NCBI GenBank assembly: GCA_023481335.1
Contig: JAMCWI010000075.1
Coordinates: 1 to 8,495, forward strand
Source: Bacillota bacterium
GTDB taxonomy: Bacteria > Bacillota > Desulfotomaculia > Desulfotomaculales > Desulfotomaculaceae
Length of the DNA: 8,495 nucleotides
Reading direction: 5' to 3'
The notes beneath the pieces were generated by a model. The model saw only the letters and a list, made by a program, of their open reading frames with translations, did no database searches and was not told the origin of the DNA. The position numbers were made by a program, and so were the translations under genes. Every line of letters starts with the position of its first letter. Position 1 is the first letter of the stretch. Of this stretch, positions 1 to 5,510 are shown piece after piece.

Positions 1-117
1 GTCAACAGCGGTATGGGGACACACCTCTTCGAGGAATGTCAACAGCGGTATGGGGACACACCTCTTCGAGGAATGTCAACAGCGGTATGGGGACACACCT
101 CTTCGAGGAATGTCCCC
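1..117. repeat. Three tandem 37-bp repeats of palindromic family A
   Basis: Identical 37-bp units occupy 1-37, 38-74 and 75-111 with no spacers. The array begins at the window edge, so more copies may lie to the left. Each unit starts GTCAACAGCGGTATGGGGAC and contains CCTC-TTC-GAGG, a small hairpin. In the last copy the following bases complete an outer stem, GGGGACA (89-95) with TGTCCCC (111-117), giving a 29-bp nested hairpin. The array ends 3 bp before the AGGAGGT ribosome site of ybaB. A near-identical copy in the opposite orientation lies at 6138-6166, and a long-loop version lies at 4850-4920. This looks like a REP-type element amplified in tandem. Mobilisation by a Y1 transposase is inferred. 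Confidence 0.9.
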
Positions 118-134
118 GATAGGAGGTGAAGGAT

Positions 135-452
135 ATGATGGGCGGCAATATGAACAAAATGATGAAACAGGTCCAGAAGATGCAGCAGGATATGATGAAG
201 CTGCAGGAGGAGCTAAATAACCGCACGGTGGAGTGCACTGCCGGGGGCGGAGCGGTAAAGGTCGTGGCCAGCGGGAGGAAAGACCTGATTTCTCTGGAGA
301 TTAAACCGGAGGCGGTTGATCCGGAGGACGTTGAGATGCTGCAGGACTTGATCCTGGCCGCTGTAAATGAAGCCCTGAAAAAAGCGGAAGAGATGGTGGC
401 CCAGGAGATGTCCAGGTTCACCGGCGGGATGAAAATTCCTGGCCTGTTCTAA
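135..452 (+). CDS. ybaB: YbaB/EbfC family nucleoid-associated protein
   Basis: This is a 105-residue homologue of YbaB/EbfC (YaaK in Bacillus subtilis), a small dimeric DNA-binding protein bound to the nucleoid. The family is usually 100-110 residues. The Met-rich amphipathic N-terminus (MNKMMKQVQKMQQDM) is typical, as are the central core ECTAGGGAVKVVASG and the motif EIKPEAVDPEDVEMLQDLI. The C-terminal helix AAVNEALKKAEEM and the PGLF ending also fit. I chose ATG 135 because AGGAGGT at 121-127 lies about 8 nt upstream; GTG 126 overlaps that site. The gene sits immediately before recR with a 3-bp gap, the conserved dnaX-ybaB-recR arrangement, and dnaX would lie off the left edge. The tandem repeats abut its ribosome site. 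A role tied to RecR or replication repair is suggested by conserved linkage only. Confidence 0.95.
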   Translation: MMGGNMNKMMKQVQKMQQDMMKLQEELNNRTVECTAGGGAVKVVASGRKDLISLEIKPEAVDPEDVEMLQDLILAAVNEALKKAEEMVAQEMSRFTGGMKIPGLF

Positions 453-455
453 CCG

Positions 456-1058
456 ATGCATTATTACGCCAGACCGGTAGCCCTTCTTATAGGCCAGTTG
501 TCCAGGCTACCCGGGATCGGGCCCAAGACGGCGCAGCGACTGGCCTTTCATATTTTGAACTCGCCGCCGGAAGTCGCCCGTGAACTCTCCCGGACTATTC
601 AGGAAGCGCGGGAGTCGATCCGCTTTTGCCCGGTGTGCGGCAACTTTACCGATGAAGAGCCATGTTTCATATGCCGGGACGCGAGGCGTACCGGGGAAAT
701 GGTCTGCGTGGTGGAGCGCCCCCGCGATGTGGTGGCAATGGAAAGGTCGAAGAGCTTTCGCGGTCTGTACCACGTACTGCACGGGGCAATCTCACCCCTG
801 GACGGGATAGGGCCCGGCCAGCTAAAGGTGCGGGAACTGCTGCACCGCCTGGAGGGGGGGCAGGTGAGGGAAGTAATCCTGGCCACAAACCCCACCGTGG
901 AAGGGGACGCCACAGCCCTTTACCTGGCCGGTTTACTCCGGCCTATCGGCGTCAGGGTCACCCGCCTTGCGCACGGCCTGCCGGCCGGCGCCGAGTTGGA
1001 ATACGCGGATGAAATGACCTTGAGCAAAGCACTTGAAGGCAGGATGGAAATTAAATAG
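456..1058 (+). CDS. recR: Recombination mediator protein RecR
   Basis: RecR works with RecO (and RecF) to load RecA on SSB-coated single-stranded DNA during gap repair. The 200-residue length is normal for the family. In order, the protein shows a helix-hairpin-helix (LPGIGPKTAQRLA, residues 18-30) and a four-cysteine zinc finger (C58, C61, C70, C73). A TOPRIM domain follows, starting near residue 82, with the conserved glutamate E87 in VCVVERPRDV and the block GLYHVLHGAISPLDGIGP. ATNPTVEGDATALYL and the C-terminal LPAGAELEYADEMTL complete the family pattern. All key residues are present, so the gene appears intact. ATG 456 lies 3 bp after the ybaB stop and lacks a clear ribosome site, which suggests translational coupling to ybaB. 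Confidence 0.97.
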   Translation: MHYYARPVALLIGQLSRLPGIGPKTAQRLAFHILNSPPEVARELSRTIQEARESIRFCPVCGNFTDEEPCFICRDARRTGEMVCVVERPRDVVAMERSKSFRGLYHVLHGAISPLDGIGPGQLKVRELLHRLEGGQVREVILATNPTVEGDATALYLAGLLRPIGVRVTRLAHGLPAGAELEYADEMTLSKALEGRMEIK

Positions 1059-1085
1059 CATATTTTTCATTCCGGGCCATATAAT
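1058..1085 (+). promoter_or_regulatory. Candidate sigma-E-type promoter of bofA
   Basis: The recR-bofA gap contains GCATATT (1058-1064), which fits the Bacillus sigma-E -35 pattern KMATATT. CATATAAT (1078-1085) fits the -10 pattern CATAYNNT. The 13-nt spacing is about one base shorter than usual. Transcription would begin near 1092, just upstream of AGGGGGTG (1093-1100). B. subtilis bofA is known to be a mother-cell, sigma-E-dependent gene, so the match is biologically sensible. The motif reading is mine and has not been scored. Confidence 0.5.
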
Positions 1086-1108
1086 GGAGCATAGGGGGTG
1101 CTCATGCC

Positions 1109-1369
1109 TTGGAATGGAAAACAGTCTTTCTCGCCCTGGCCGGACTTTTTGTGATTTACCTGGCCGGCAGCGCGCTGCTGAGGCCTTTAAAGTGGCTGTT
1201 CCGGGTGGCGTCCTGGGCCCTTGTCGGTGTTATCCTGCTCGTGGTGATTAACGCGGTTTTCGGGCGGATGGGGTTCCACATCGCCATCAACCCGGTTACG
1301 GTGCTGACTGCCGGGGTTTTGCAGGTGCCGGGAGTGCTGCTGCTGGTGCTGATCAACTACCTTCTGTGA
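1109..1369 (+). CDS. bofA: BofA family pro-sigma-K processing inhibitor
   Basis: BofA is a small membrane protein of the outer forespore membrane. With SpoIVFA it holds the SpoIVFB protease inactive, delaying pro-sigma-K processing during sporulation. The 86-residue product is close to the B. subtilis length of 87. It is almost entirely hydrophobic, with membrane segments near residues 4-22 and 28-47 and a third at the C-terminus. The ending, INPVTVLTAGVLQVPGVLLL, is the family signature. The start is TTG 1109, 8 nt after AGGGGGTG; the nearby ATG 1104 is in another frame. Its place right after recR matches B. subtilis, except that the intervening yaaL (DUF2508) gene is absent and the 50-bp gap cannot hold it. 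A terminator follows at 1422-1455. Confidence 0.92.
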   Translation: MEWKTVFLALAGLFVIYLAGSALLRPLKWLFRVASWALVGVILLVVINAVFGRMGFHIAINPVTVLTAGVLQVPGVLLLVLINYLL

Positions 1370-1421
1370 ACTCCGGGAAATTTTTTGATAAATATGCTGA
1401 CAACCTGCTTAAGACATGGGG

Positions 1422-1455
1422 GGAACGGTTTATTACCGTTCCGTTTTCTTTTTTT
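1422..1455 (+). terminator. Rho-independent terminator after bofA
   Basis: There is a perfect 8-bp stem, GGAACGGT (1422-1429) with ACCGTTCC (1435-1442), around a 5-nt loop TTATT. It is followed by GTTTTCTTTTTTT. This ends the ybaB-recR-bofA transcription unit and separates it from the metabolic block. Confidence 0.92.
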
Positions 1456-1511
1456 GACAGCAGTGGGGAAGGTTCTTGACTTGCGGGTGCGGGTATTAAC
1501 AGGAAAGTAAA

Positions 1512-1526
1512 GTAAAGCCTGACCCC
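1512..1526 (+). repeat. Single arm of palindromic repeat family C
   Basis: GTAAAGCCTGACCCC is identical to the right arm of the inverted doublet at 3401-3473. No partner arm is seen nearby, so this is a solitary or decayed copy. It lies just upstream of the P-loop ATPase gene, between the bofA terminator and the probable start codon. Confidence 0.8.
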
Positions 1527-1530
1527 AATT

Positions 1531-1560
1531 TTGCTTAAAAAGCCGGGAATTGTGCATAAT
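1531..1560 (+). promoter_or_regulatory. Weak candidate promoter for the ATPase gene
   Basis: TTGCTT (1531-1536) and CATAAT (1555-1560, five of six to TATAAT) are 18 bp apart. Initiation would fall around 1567-1568, on the ATG of the ATPase gene. No Shine-Dalgarno sequence is visible before that ATG, so a leaderless transcript is possible. The -35 match is poor, and this is a tentative reading. Confidence 0.28.
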
Positions 1561-1567
1561 AATAACG

Positions 1568-2233
1568 ATGGCAGACAGGATTGTAGAGGCGTATACCGGC
1601 GAGTACGCCGCGGGCAAGAGCGAAAACGCCTTGAACCGCGCGCTGGAACTGGCGCGCCGGGGCAGGTTGGTCACCCTGGTGGACCTGGATATCGTCGAGC
1701 CGTTTTACACCCTTCGCCCGATCCAGGACGAACTGGCGGCCCACGGCCTGACGGTACTGGCCTGGAAAACAGGGGAGACCATGGGCCTGGGGGAAGCCGG
1801 CACGGTTATAAAGCCGGCGGCCCGGTGGGCGCTGCGCAGGGACGGGGACGTCATCCTGGACATTGGCTACGGGGTGGGAGGCAGCAGGACCCTGAACCTG
1901 GTGGAAGGCGCTGGTTCAGACCCGGACTTGAAGGTGCTTGCAGTGATTAACATATCCCGGCCGATGACCGCGAGCGTGGCGGATATAGTGCAGCACGTGC
2001 GGGACTTGGGCCGCGTTGACGGTTTGATCAACAACACCCACCTGGGCGATGAGACCACCGGAGAGGTTGTCCAGGAAGGGGCGAGGGTTGTGACCGAGGC
2101 TGCCCGGATCCTGGGGCTGCCTGTGGTGGCGACGGCTGCGGCGGCCGAAATTGCCGAAAAGATCGGCCAGGCCGACTGCATGGACAATCCGGTCCGGCCG
2201 CTGACCCGTTTCATGCAGAAGGCCATGTGGTAG
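1568..2233 (+). CDS. P-loop ATPase of unknown function beside the oxidoreductase
   Basis: This is a 221-residue soluble protein with a classical Walker A motif, GEYAAGKS (residues 11-18), near the N-terminus. TLVDLDIVEPFYTLRP follows and resembles the strand-aspartate element of MinD/ParA/nitrogenase-reductase-like (SIMIBI) ATPases. A Walker-B-like DVILDIGYG and the segment VDGLINNTHLGDETT, in the place of a nucleotide-recognition loop, come later. No metal-binding cysteines or membrane segments are seen. The exact function is not recognised. The gene is co-directional with, and 28 bp ahead of, the oxidoreductase alpha gene, so a maturation, regulatory or cofactor role for that enzyme is a reasonable inference. 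ATG 1568 is preferred; TTG 1550 is an in-frame alternative. Neither has a good ribosome site. Confidence 0.82.
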   Translation: MADRIVEAYTGEYAAGKSENALNRALELARRGRLVTLVDLDIVEPFYTLRPIQDELAAHGLTVLAWKTGETMGLGEAGTVIKPAARWALRRDGDVILDIGYGVGGSRTLNLVEGAGSDPDLKVLAVINISRPMTASVADIVQHVRDLGRVDGLINNTHLGDETTGEVVQEGARVVTEAARILGLPVVATAAAAEIAEKIGQADCMDNPVRPLTRFMQKAMW

Positions 2234-2261
2234 GGGAAAGTTTTAATCAGGAGGAGTGTTT

Positions 2262-3347
2262 TTGGAAAAGCCGATCCAGGAAGAGCGAAAAGCTTTTTTA
2301 ACGGGGAACGAAGTGGTGGCCTGGGCGGCCCTGGTTGCCGGAGCGGAATTTATGTACGGCTACCCGATCACCCCTCAGAACGAAATTATGCACTACTGGA
2401 CGCGCCTTGCGCCCAGGTATAAAAGGGGTTTTCTCCAGACCGAGGACGAGCTGTCGGCGGGCTTTACCACTATCGGCGGGGTGATGGGGGGCAAAAAGGC
2501 CTTCACGGCGACCGCCGGCCCGGGCAATACGCTGATGCAGGAGCCCCTCTCCATGGCTGAAATGATGCGCCTCCCCGTGGTGGTGGTGGTGCAGCAGCGG
2601 GGCGGGCCCTCCACGGCCACGGTAATTTACTCCCAGCAGGAAGTTACCCTGACCACCATGGGCGGTAACGGTGAAGGACTCAGGATAGTCTATTCGACCT
2701 CAAGCCACCAGGAGCTTTTCGACTACACCATCAAGGCGTTCAACACGGCCTGGCGGTACCGTTTTCCCACCTTTGTCCTGGGGGACGGCTACCAGGCCAA
2801 GATGCGCGAGCCGCTGACGTTATATGACCCGGAAGCCAGGGGGGTAGCCATGGTCGGGACGGAGCCTTTTGTCGGGAAAGAGGGGGTGCCGGGGATAGAG
2901 CGCCCTCCCGCCCAGCACCGGAACACCTTCAGCCTGGAAGAAGAACTGTACGAAAAAGTGAAAACAGACGCCGGTGATTATGAAAAAATAGCGCCGTCCG
3001 TTGCTGAATACAGCTCAAAGTATACCGAAGACGCCGACCTGGTGATCCTCTCCCACGGGGTGGTCTTTCGCGCCGTTGCCGAAGCCGTCGGCAGCTTGCG
3101 GGAGCATGGTTTTAAAGTAGGCTTTTTCAGGCCGGTCACCCTGCGCCCGATGCCGGTGGGGCCCGCCCGGGAAATGGCCCAAAAGGCAAAGAAGATCCTG
3201 ATCGCTGAGTCTGCCCTTGGGCAGTTGGCCAGGCTGTTTAAAGAAGCAGCCTTTGGCGCGCAGGCGGAAATCCACACCCTCTTTAAGCCCGGCATGGGTA
3301 TTACCGCGGAAGAGGTGGAGGAAAAGGCCAGGGAACTGTTACAGTGA
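2262..3347 (+). CDS. 2-oxoacid:ferredoxin oxidoreductase, alpha subunit
   Basis: This is the alpha (KorA/VorB/PorA-like) subunit of a multisubunit 2-oxoacid:ferredoxin oxidoreductase. These enzymes oxidatively decarboxylate a 2-oxoacid to its acyl-CoA, reducing ferredoxin, and can run in reverse in anaerobes. The pyrimidine-binding N-domain carries YPITP (residues 34-38), the acidic TEDELSAGF segment (60-68) and ATAGPGNTLMQEPLSMAEMM (83-102). RGGPSTATVIYSQQEV follows. The C-terminal transketolase-like domain holds VGFFRPVTLRPMP and ILIAESALGQLARLF. The substrate cannot be read from the sequence. TTG 2262 is chosen because AGGAGG (2249-2254) lies 7 nt upstream; GTG 2256 is only 1 nt from that site. 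At 361 residues the protein appears complete. The beta gene follows after a 147-153 bp gap filled with repeats. Confidence 0.93.
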   Translation: MEKPIQEERKAFLTGNEVVAWAALVAGAEFMYGYPITPQNEIMHYWTRLAPRYKRGFLQTEDELSAGFTTIGGVMGGKKAFTATAGPGNTLMQEPLSMAEMMRLPVVVVVQQRGGPSTATVIYSQQEVTLTTMGGNGEGLRIVYSTSSHQELFDYTIKAFNTAWRYRFPTFVLGDGYQAKMREPLTLYDPEARGVAMVGTEPFVGKEGVPGIERPPAQHRNTFSLEEELYEKVKTDAGDYEKIAPSVAEYSSKYTEDADLVILSHGVVFRAVAEAVGSLREHGFKVGFFRPVTLRPMPVGPAREMAQKAKKILIAESALGQLARLFKEAAFGAQAEIHTLFKPGMGITAEEVEEKARELLQ

Positions 3348-3355
3348 AACTACCC

Positions 3356-3382
3356 GCGACAGGGGACGGTTCTCGCTGTCGC
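3356..3382 (+). repeat. Palindromic repeat family B between alpha and beta genes
   Basis: This 27-bp element has GCGACA (3356-3361) and TGTCGC (3377-3382) arms around an asymmetric core, GGGGACGGTTCTCGC. Copies in the opposite orientation, with a GAGAACCGTCC-type core, occur at 6071-6098 and, lacking one arm, at 4928-4948. It begins 8 bp after the alpha stop codon. Confidence 0.82.
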
Positions 3383-3400
3383 AAAATAGATTGTCAATAA

Positions 3401-3473
3401 GGGGTCAGGCTTTACATTGTGAATTACCCTAAACAAGGTTACCTTAAAAAGTTATAAAGTAAAGCCTGACCCC
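3401..3473. repeat. Inverted doublet (REPIN-like) of family C
   Basis: Perfect 15-bp inverted arms, GGGGTCAGGCTTTAC (3401-3415) and GTAAAGCCTGACCCC (3459-3473), enclose a 43-bp AT-rich spacer. The spacer holds a smaller palindrome, AAGGT-T-ACCTT (3435-3445). The 73-bp unit matches the REPIN form, two REP arms in opposite orientation. It ends 17 bp before the beta ribosome site, so it occupies the intercistronic mRNA. Confidence 0.88.
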
Positions 3474-3500
3474 AAGTGAACAAGTGAATGGAGAGTGGAG

Positions 3501-4283
3501 ATGGAGGCTGTAAGGACGGAAATGCCGGCGCCGGCTATGCCGCGCAGCTGGCGGGTGGATACCAAGCCGCACAAGTTTTGCCCGGGCTGCGGTCACGGGC
3601 TGGTGTTGAAATGCCTGGGACAGGCCATCGATGAGCTAAACATCCAGGGGCGGGTGGTTTTCGGCTGCGACATCGGCTGCTCACTCCTTTCCTGGGATTT
3701 TTTCAACATTGATACCATTCAGACCCACCACGGCCGCACTACCCCGGTGATGGTGGGGCTGAAGCGGGCCAGGCCCGAACTCGTCACAATTGCCTACATG
3801 GGCGACGGAGGGGGCTATGCAATAGGCGCTCAGCACCTGGTCAACGCCGCTTCCCGCGGCGAGAATATAACCGTGGTTTTGGCCAACAACACCCAGTACG
3901 CCATGACCGGCGGGCAGATGGCGCCGACTACCCTGCCTGGACAGAAGACTGAAACAACCCCTTACGGGCGCGAGCCGGAAACTACCGGATACCCGTTTAT
4001 GGGCCCGGAGATGGTGGCGGCGATCACCCGGGAAGGCGCCTACGTGGCGCGGGGAAGCGTGGCAAACCTCCGCCAGCTGAAAAGCTATATTAAAAAAGCG
4101 CTGGAAAACCAGATTGCGGGCAGAGGATTTTCTTTCGTAGAAGCGCTCTCGGGCTGCCCCACTAACTGGCGTACCAACGCGGCCGAGACCTGGGACTTTA
4201 TCGAAGAAGAAATGCCCAATTATTTTAAGGTCGGGGAAATAAAGGCGTCCGCCGCCGCGAAGAAAGGTGAAGAGGATGGGTAA
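3501..4283 (+). CDS. 2-oxoacid:ferredoxin oxidoreductase, beta (TPP) subunit
   Basis: The beta subunit binds thiamine diphosphate and, in this family, the proximal [4Fe-4S] cluster. The TPP motif is clear: GDGGGYAIG begins at residue 101 and ends the usual stretch with NN (129-130). Cluster-ligand candidates are C27 and C30 in FCPGCGHG, C56/C60 in GCDIGCS, and C219 in SGCPTNW. DIQTHHGR-like residues (TIQTHHGRTTP, 72-82) match the catalytic histidine region. The 260-residue length is normal for KorB-type subunits. ATG 3501 follows GGAGAG (3490-3495); GTG 3495 is a possible alternative. The end overlaps the gamma gene by 8 bp, which implies translational coupling. The last dozen residues are charged (KASAAAKKGEEDG) and probably disordered. 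Confidence 0.94.
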   Translation: MEAVRTEMPAPAMPRSWRVDTKPHKFCPGCGHGLVLKCLGQAIDELNIQGRVVFGCDIGCSLLSWDFFNIDTIQTHHGRTTPVMVGLKRARPELVTIAYMGDGGGYAIGAQHLVNAASRGENITVVLANNTQYAMTGGQMAPTTLPGQKTETTPYGREPETTGYPFMGPEMVAAITREGAYVARGSVANLRQLKSYIKKALENQIAGRGFSFVEALSGCPTNWRTNAAETWDFIEEEMPNYFKVGEIKASAAAKKGEEDG

Positions 4284-4896
4284 GACTGTGAAGATAGTGC
4301 TGGCCGGTGAGGGGGGTCAGGGGGTCCAGTCTGTGGCCCAAATAATTGCCGAGGCAGCCGACGAAGAAGGCAAGCAGGTTTTGTACATACCAAACTTCGG
4401 CGTTGAACAGCGGGGCGGGGTCTCCGTGGCTTACGTCCAGATCGGGGACGGGCCGATCGGCTCGCCCAAGTTTGAGAAGGGGGACATCGTGGTCGCCTTG
4501 AGCGACCGGGCCGTGCAGCGCACCGGGAGATACGTCGGGCCTAAGACCGCTTTCTTATACGACAGCAGCATCCCCGTGGAAAAGGGGGACTTGCCCGGAG
4601 ACGCCGGGGAGATACTCCCCATACCGGCTATCGACACAGCCAAAAAGGAACTTCACCCCAGGGTATTCAACATCCTCATCCTGGGCGCGGTGCTGGGCGC
4701 CACCGGGGTAGTCCCTGTCGACCGGGCGAGGCTGGCGATTGAAAAGAAACTCGGCTATAAATTTGAAAAGGACCCAAAGCTCAGGGATTTAAATTTCCGT
4801 GCGATGGACCGGGGCATGGAACTGGTAAAAAAAATGGCCGGTCAAAGGAATGGGGACACACCTTCCTTGTTTGCCAACAATAAACAAATTATATAA
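4276..4896 (+). CDS. 2-oxoacid:ferredoxin oxidoreductase, gamma subunit
   Basis: The gamma (KorC/PorC-like) subunit is the catalytic-complex domain associated with CoA binding. The family fold starts with a glycine loop, seen here as GEGGQGV (residues 11-17). PNFGVEQRGGVSVAYVQ, a hallmark of the family, follows, and later NILILGAVLGATGVVP. ATG 4276 is preferred because AAGGTG (4264-4269) lies 6 nt upstream; GTG 4267 is the in-frame alternative. Residues up to about 191 look native. The last 15 codons (from 4849, NGDTPSLFANNKQII) and the stop codon are supplied by the family A repeat at 4850-4920, so the natural C-terminus has been replaced or extended. The catalytic fold should not be affected. 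This is the third gene of the oxidoreductase operon. Confidence 0.93.
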   Translation: MGKTVKIVLAGEGGQGVQSVAQIIAEAADEEGKQVLYIPNFGVEQRGGVSVAYVQIGDGPIGSPKFEKGDIVVALSDRAVQRTGRYVGPKTAFLYDSSIPVEKGDLPGDAGEILPIPAIDTAKKELHPRVFNILILGAVLGATGVVPVDRARLAIEKKLGYKFEKDPKLRDLNFRAMDRGMELVKKMAGQRNGDTPSLFANNKQII

Positions 4897-4920
4897 ATAC
4901 CAGGGAAGGTATGTCCCCAT
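4850..4920. repeat. Inverted doublet (REPIN-like) of family A overlapping the gamma gene
   Basis: The 17-bp arms ATGGGGACACACCTTCC (4850-4866) and GGAAGGTATGTCCCCAT (4904-4920) are inverted with one mismatch and enclose a 37-bp AT-rich spacer. The left arm and part of the spacer are read as the last 15 codons of the gamma gene, and the stop TAA (4894-4896) lies in the spacer. The outer motif is shared with the tandem array at 1-117, but the interior differs, so this is a long-loop subtype. Confidence 0.9.
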
Positions 4921-4927
4921 AAAGTTT

Positions 4928-4948
4928 TGCGACAGAGAACCGTCCCCT
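4928..4948 (-). repeat. Partial copy of palindromic repeat family B
   Basis: The sequence beginning TGCGACAGAGAACCGTCCCC retains one arm and the core of family B but lacks the closing TGTCGC arm. It directly follows the family A doublet, so two repeat families are stacked between the gamma and ferredoxin genes. The orientation is opposite to the copy at 3356-3382. Confidence 0.7.
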
Positions 4949-5010
4949 TGTTAGTGGTAAAAAATGGCCATCTGACCAGGCCGACTAAAATAAATACAAC
5001 GGTGGTAAAA

Positions 5011-5271
5011 ATGACTTTAGAATTTCAATCAAAAACGAAGGAATTAAAAAAAGGCTTATTCACTCTTTTCCCCGGGCTTTGCAAAGGGTGTGGGCTTTGT
5101 GTTGAAAAGTGCCCCAAGCACTGTATCGCCTGGTCCGACATCCTGGGGGTCTACGGTACACCCTCTGTCGAGGCCAACGACGAGTGCATCGCCTGCGGTA
5201 TCTGCCAGAATGTCTGCCCGGACTGTGCGATCCTGGTCAGAAAAAAAACGGGGAAAGTAGGACCAAATTGA
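5011..5271 (+). CDS. Two-[4Fe-4S] ferredoxin, oxidoreductase delta-type subunit
   Basis: This is an 86-residue 2[4Fe-4S] ferredoxin-like protein, probably the delta subunit that carries electrons from the TPP centre to soluble ferredoxin. Cluster motif 1 is C24, C27, C30 and C34 followed by Pro. Motif 2 is C59, C62, C65 and C69 followed by Pro. Two further cysteines, C38 and C72, lie just after each motif (CPKHC, CPDC) and are not required for cluster binding. The start is ATG 5011, with GGTGGT (5001-5006) upstream. An open frame continues upstream to a TTG at 4927, but that stretch is repeat-derived and has no ferredoxin character. The position at the end of the operon, separated by repeats but co-directional, supports membership of the same complex. 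Confidence 0.92.
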   Translation: MTLEFQSKTKELKKGLFTLFPGLCKGCGLCVEKCPKHCIAWSDILGVYGTPSVEANDECIACGICQNVCPDCAILVRKKTGKVGPN

Positions 5272-5318
5272 TTTTGCCGAAATAATATATACTGATGTTA
5301 AGCGGCGGTGAAAATATT

Positions 5319-5510
5319 ATGGCTGAAGCGACTTATACCTGCATACTCTGCCTGCGGGCCCTGCAGGCGGAAGAGCAGGGCCTGCTGGTACTGGGGCACA
5401 ATATCTGCCCGGAGTGCGAGAGTAAAATTGTTTCTCTCACCAGGGATGACCCTGATTACGAGCATTTTAAATCGGGCTTGAAAAAAATCTGGCAGCGCCT
5501 GGGCGCCTAA
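5319..5510 (+). CDS. gin: Gin/CsfB-type anti-sigma-G factor
   Basis: The 63-residue protein has the size and cysteine pattern of Gin (CsfB in B. subtilis, 64 residues), a small zinc protein made in the forespore that binds and inhibits sigma-G (and sigma-E in some settings) until the proper stage of sporulation. The two CxxC knuckles are C8/C11 (TCILC) and C30/C33 (NICPECESKIV). The family-typical DDPDYEHFKSGLKKIW tail follows. ATG 5319 is chosen because GGCGGTGA (5303-5310) lies 8 nt upstream; ATG 5295 is in frame but precedes that site. In B. subtilis csfB lies downstream of bofA in the same locus, which supports the assignment. The stop codon overlaps the end of the convergent HTH gene by 4 bp. 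Confidence 0.85.
   Translation: MAEATYTCILCLRALQAEEQGLLVLGHNICPECESKIVSLTRDDPDYEHFKSGLKKIWQRLGA

Noticed and set aside
1..111. CRISPR array suggested by repeated 37-bp units
   Set aside because: The units are directly adjacent with no unique spacers, contain REP-type palindromes, and match dispersed copies elsewhere in the window.
2..421. Minus-strand open frame across the tandem repeats and ybaB
   Set aside because: It is antisense to ybaB and its other part is repeat translation; no family resemblance is seen.
1454..1499. Promoter for the ATPase gene from TTGACA 1454 or TTGACT 1476
   Set aside because: TTGACA overlaps the terminator U-tract, and neither hexamer has a -10 box at 16-18 bp.
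4927..5010. N-terminal extension of the ferredoxin from TTG 4927
   Set aside because: The first codons lie in a family B repeat, the stretch has no ferredoxin features, and ATG 5011 has a ribosome-site-like GGTGGT at suitable distance.
5268..5293. Promoter for gin (TTGATT ... TATACT)
   Set aside because: The spacing is only 14 bp, and no sigma-F or sigma-G pattern could be matched at a sensible distance. TATACT alone is too weak.
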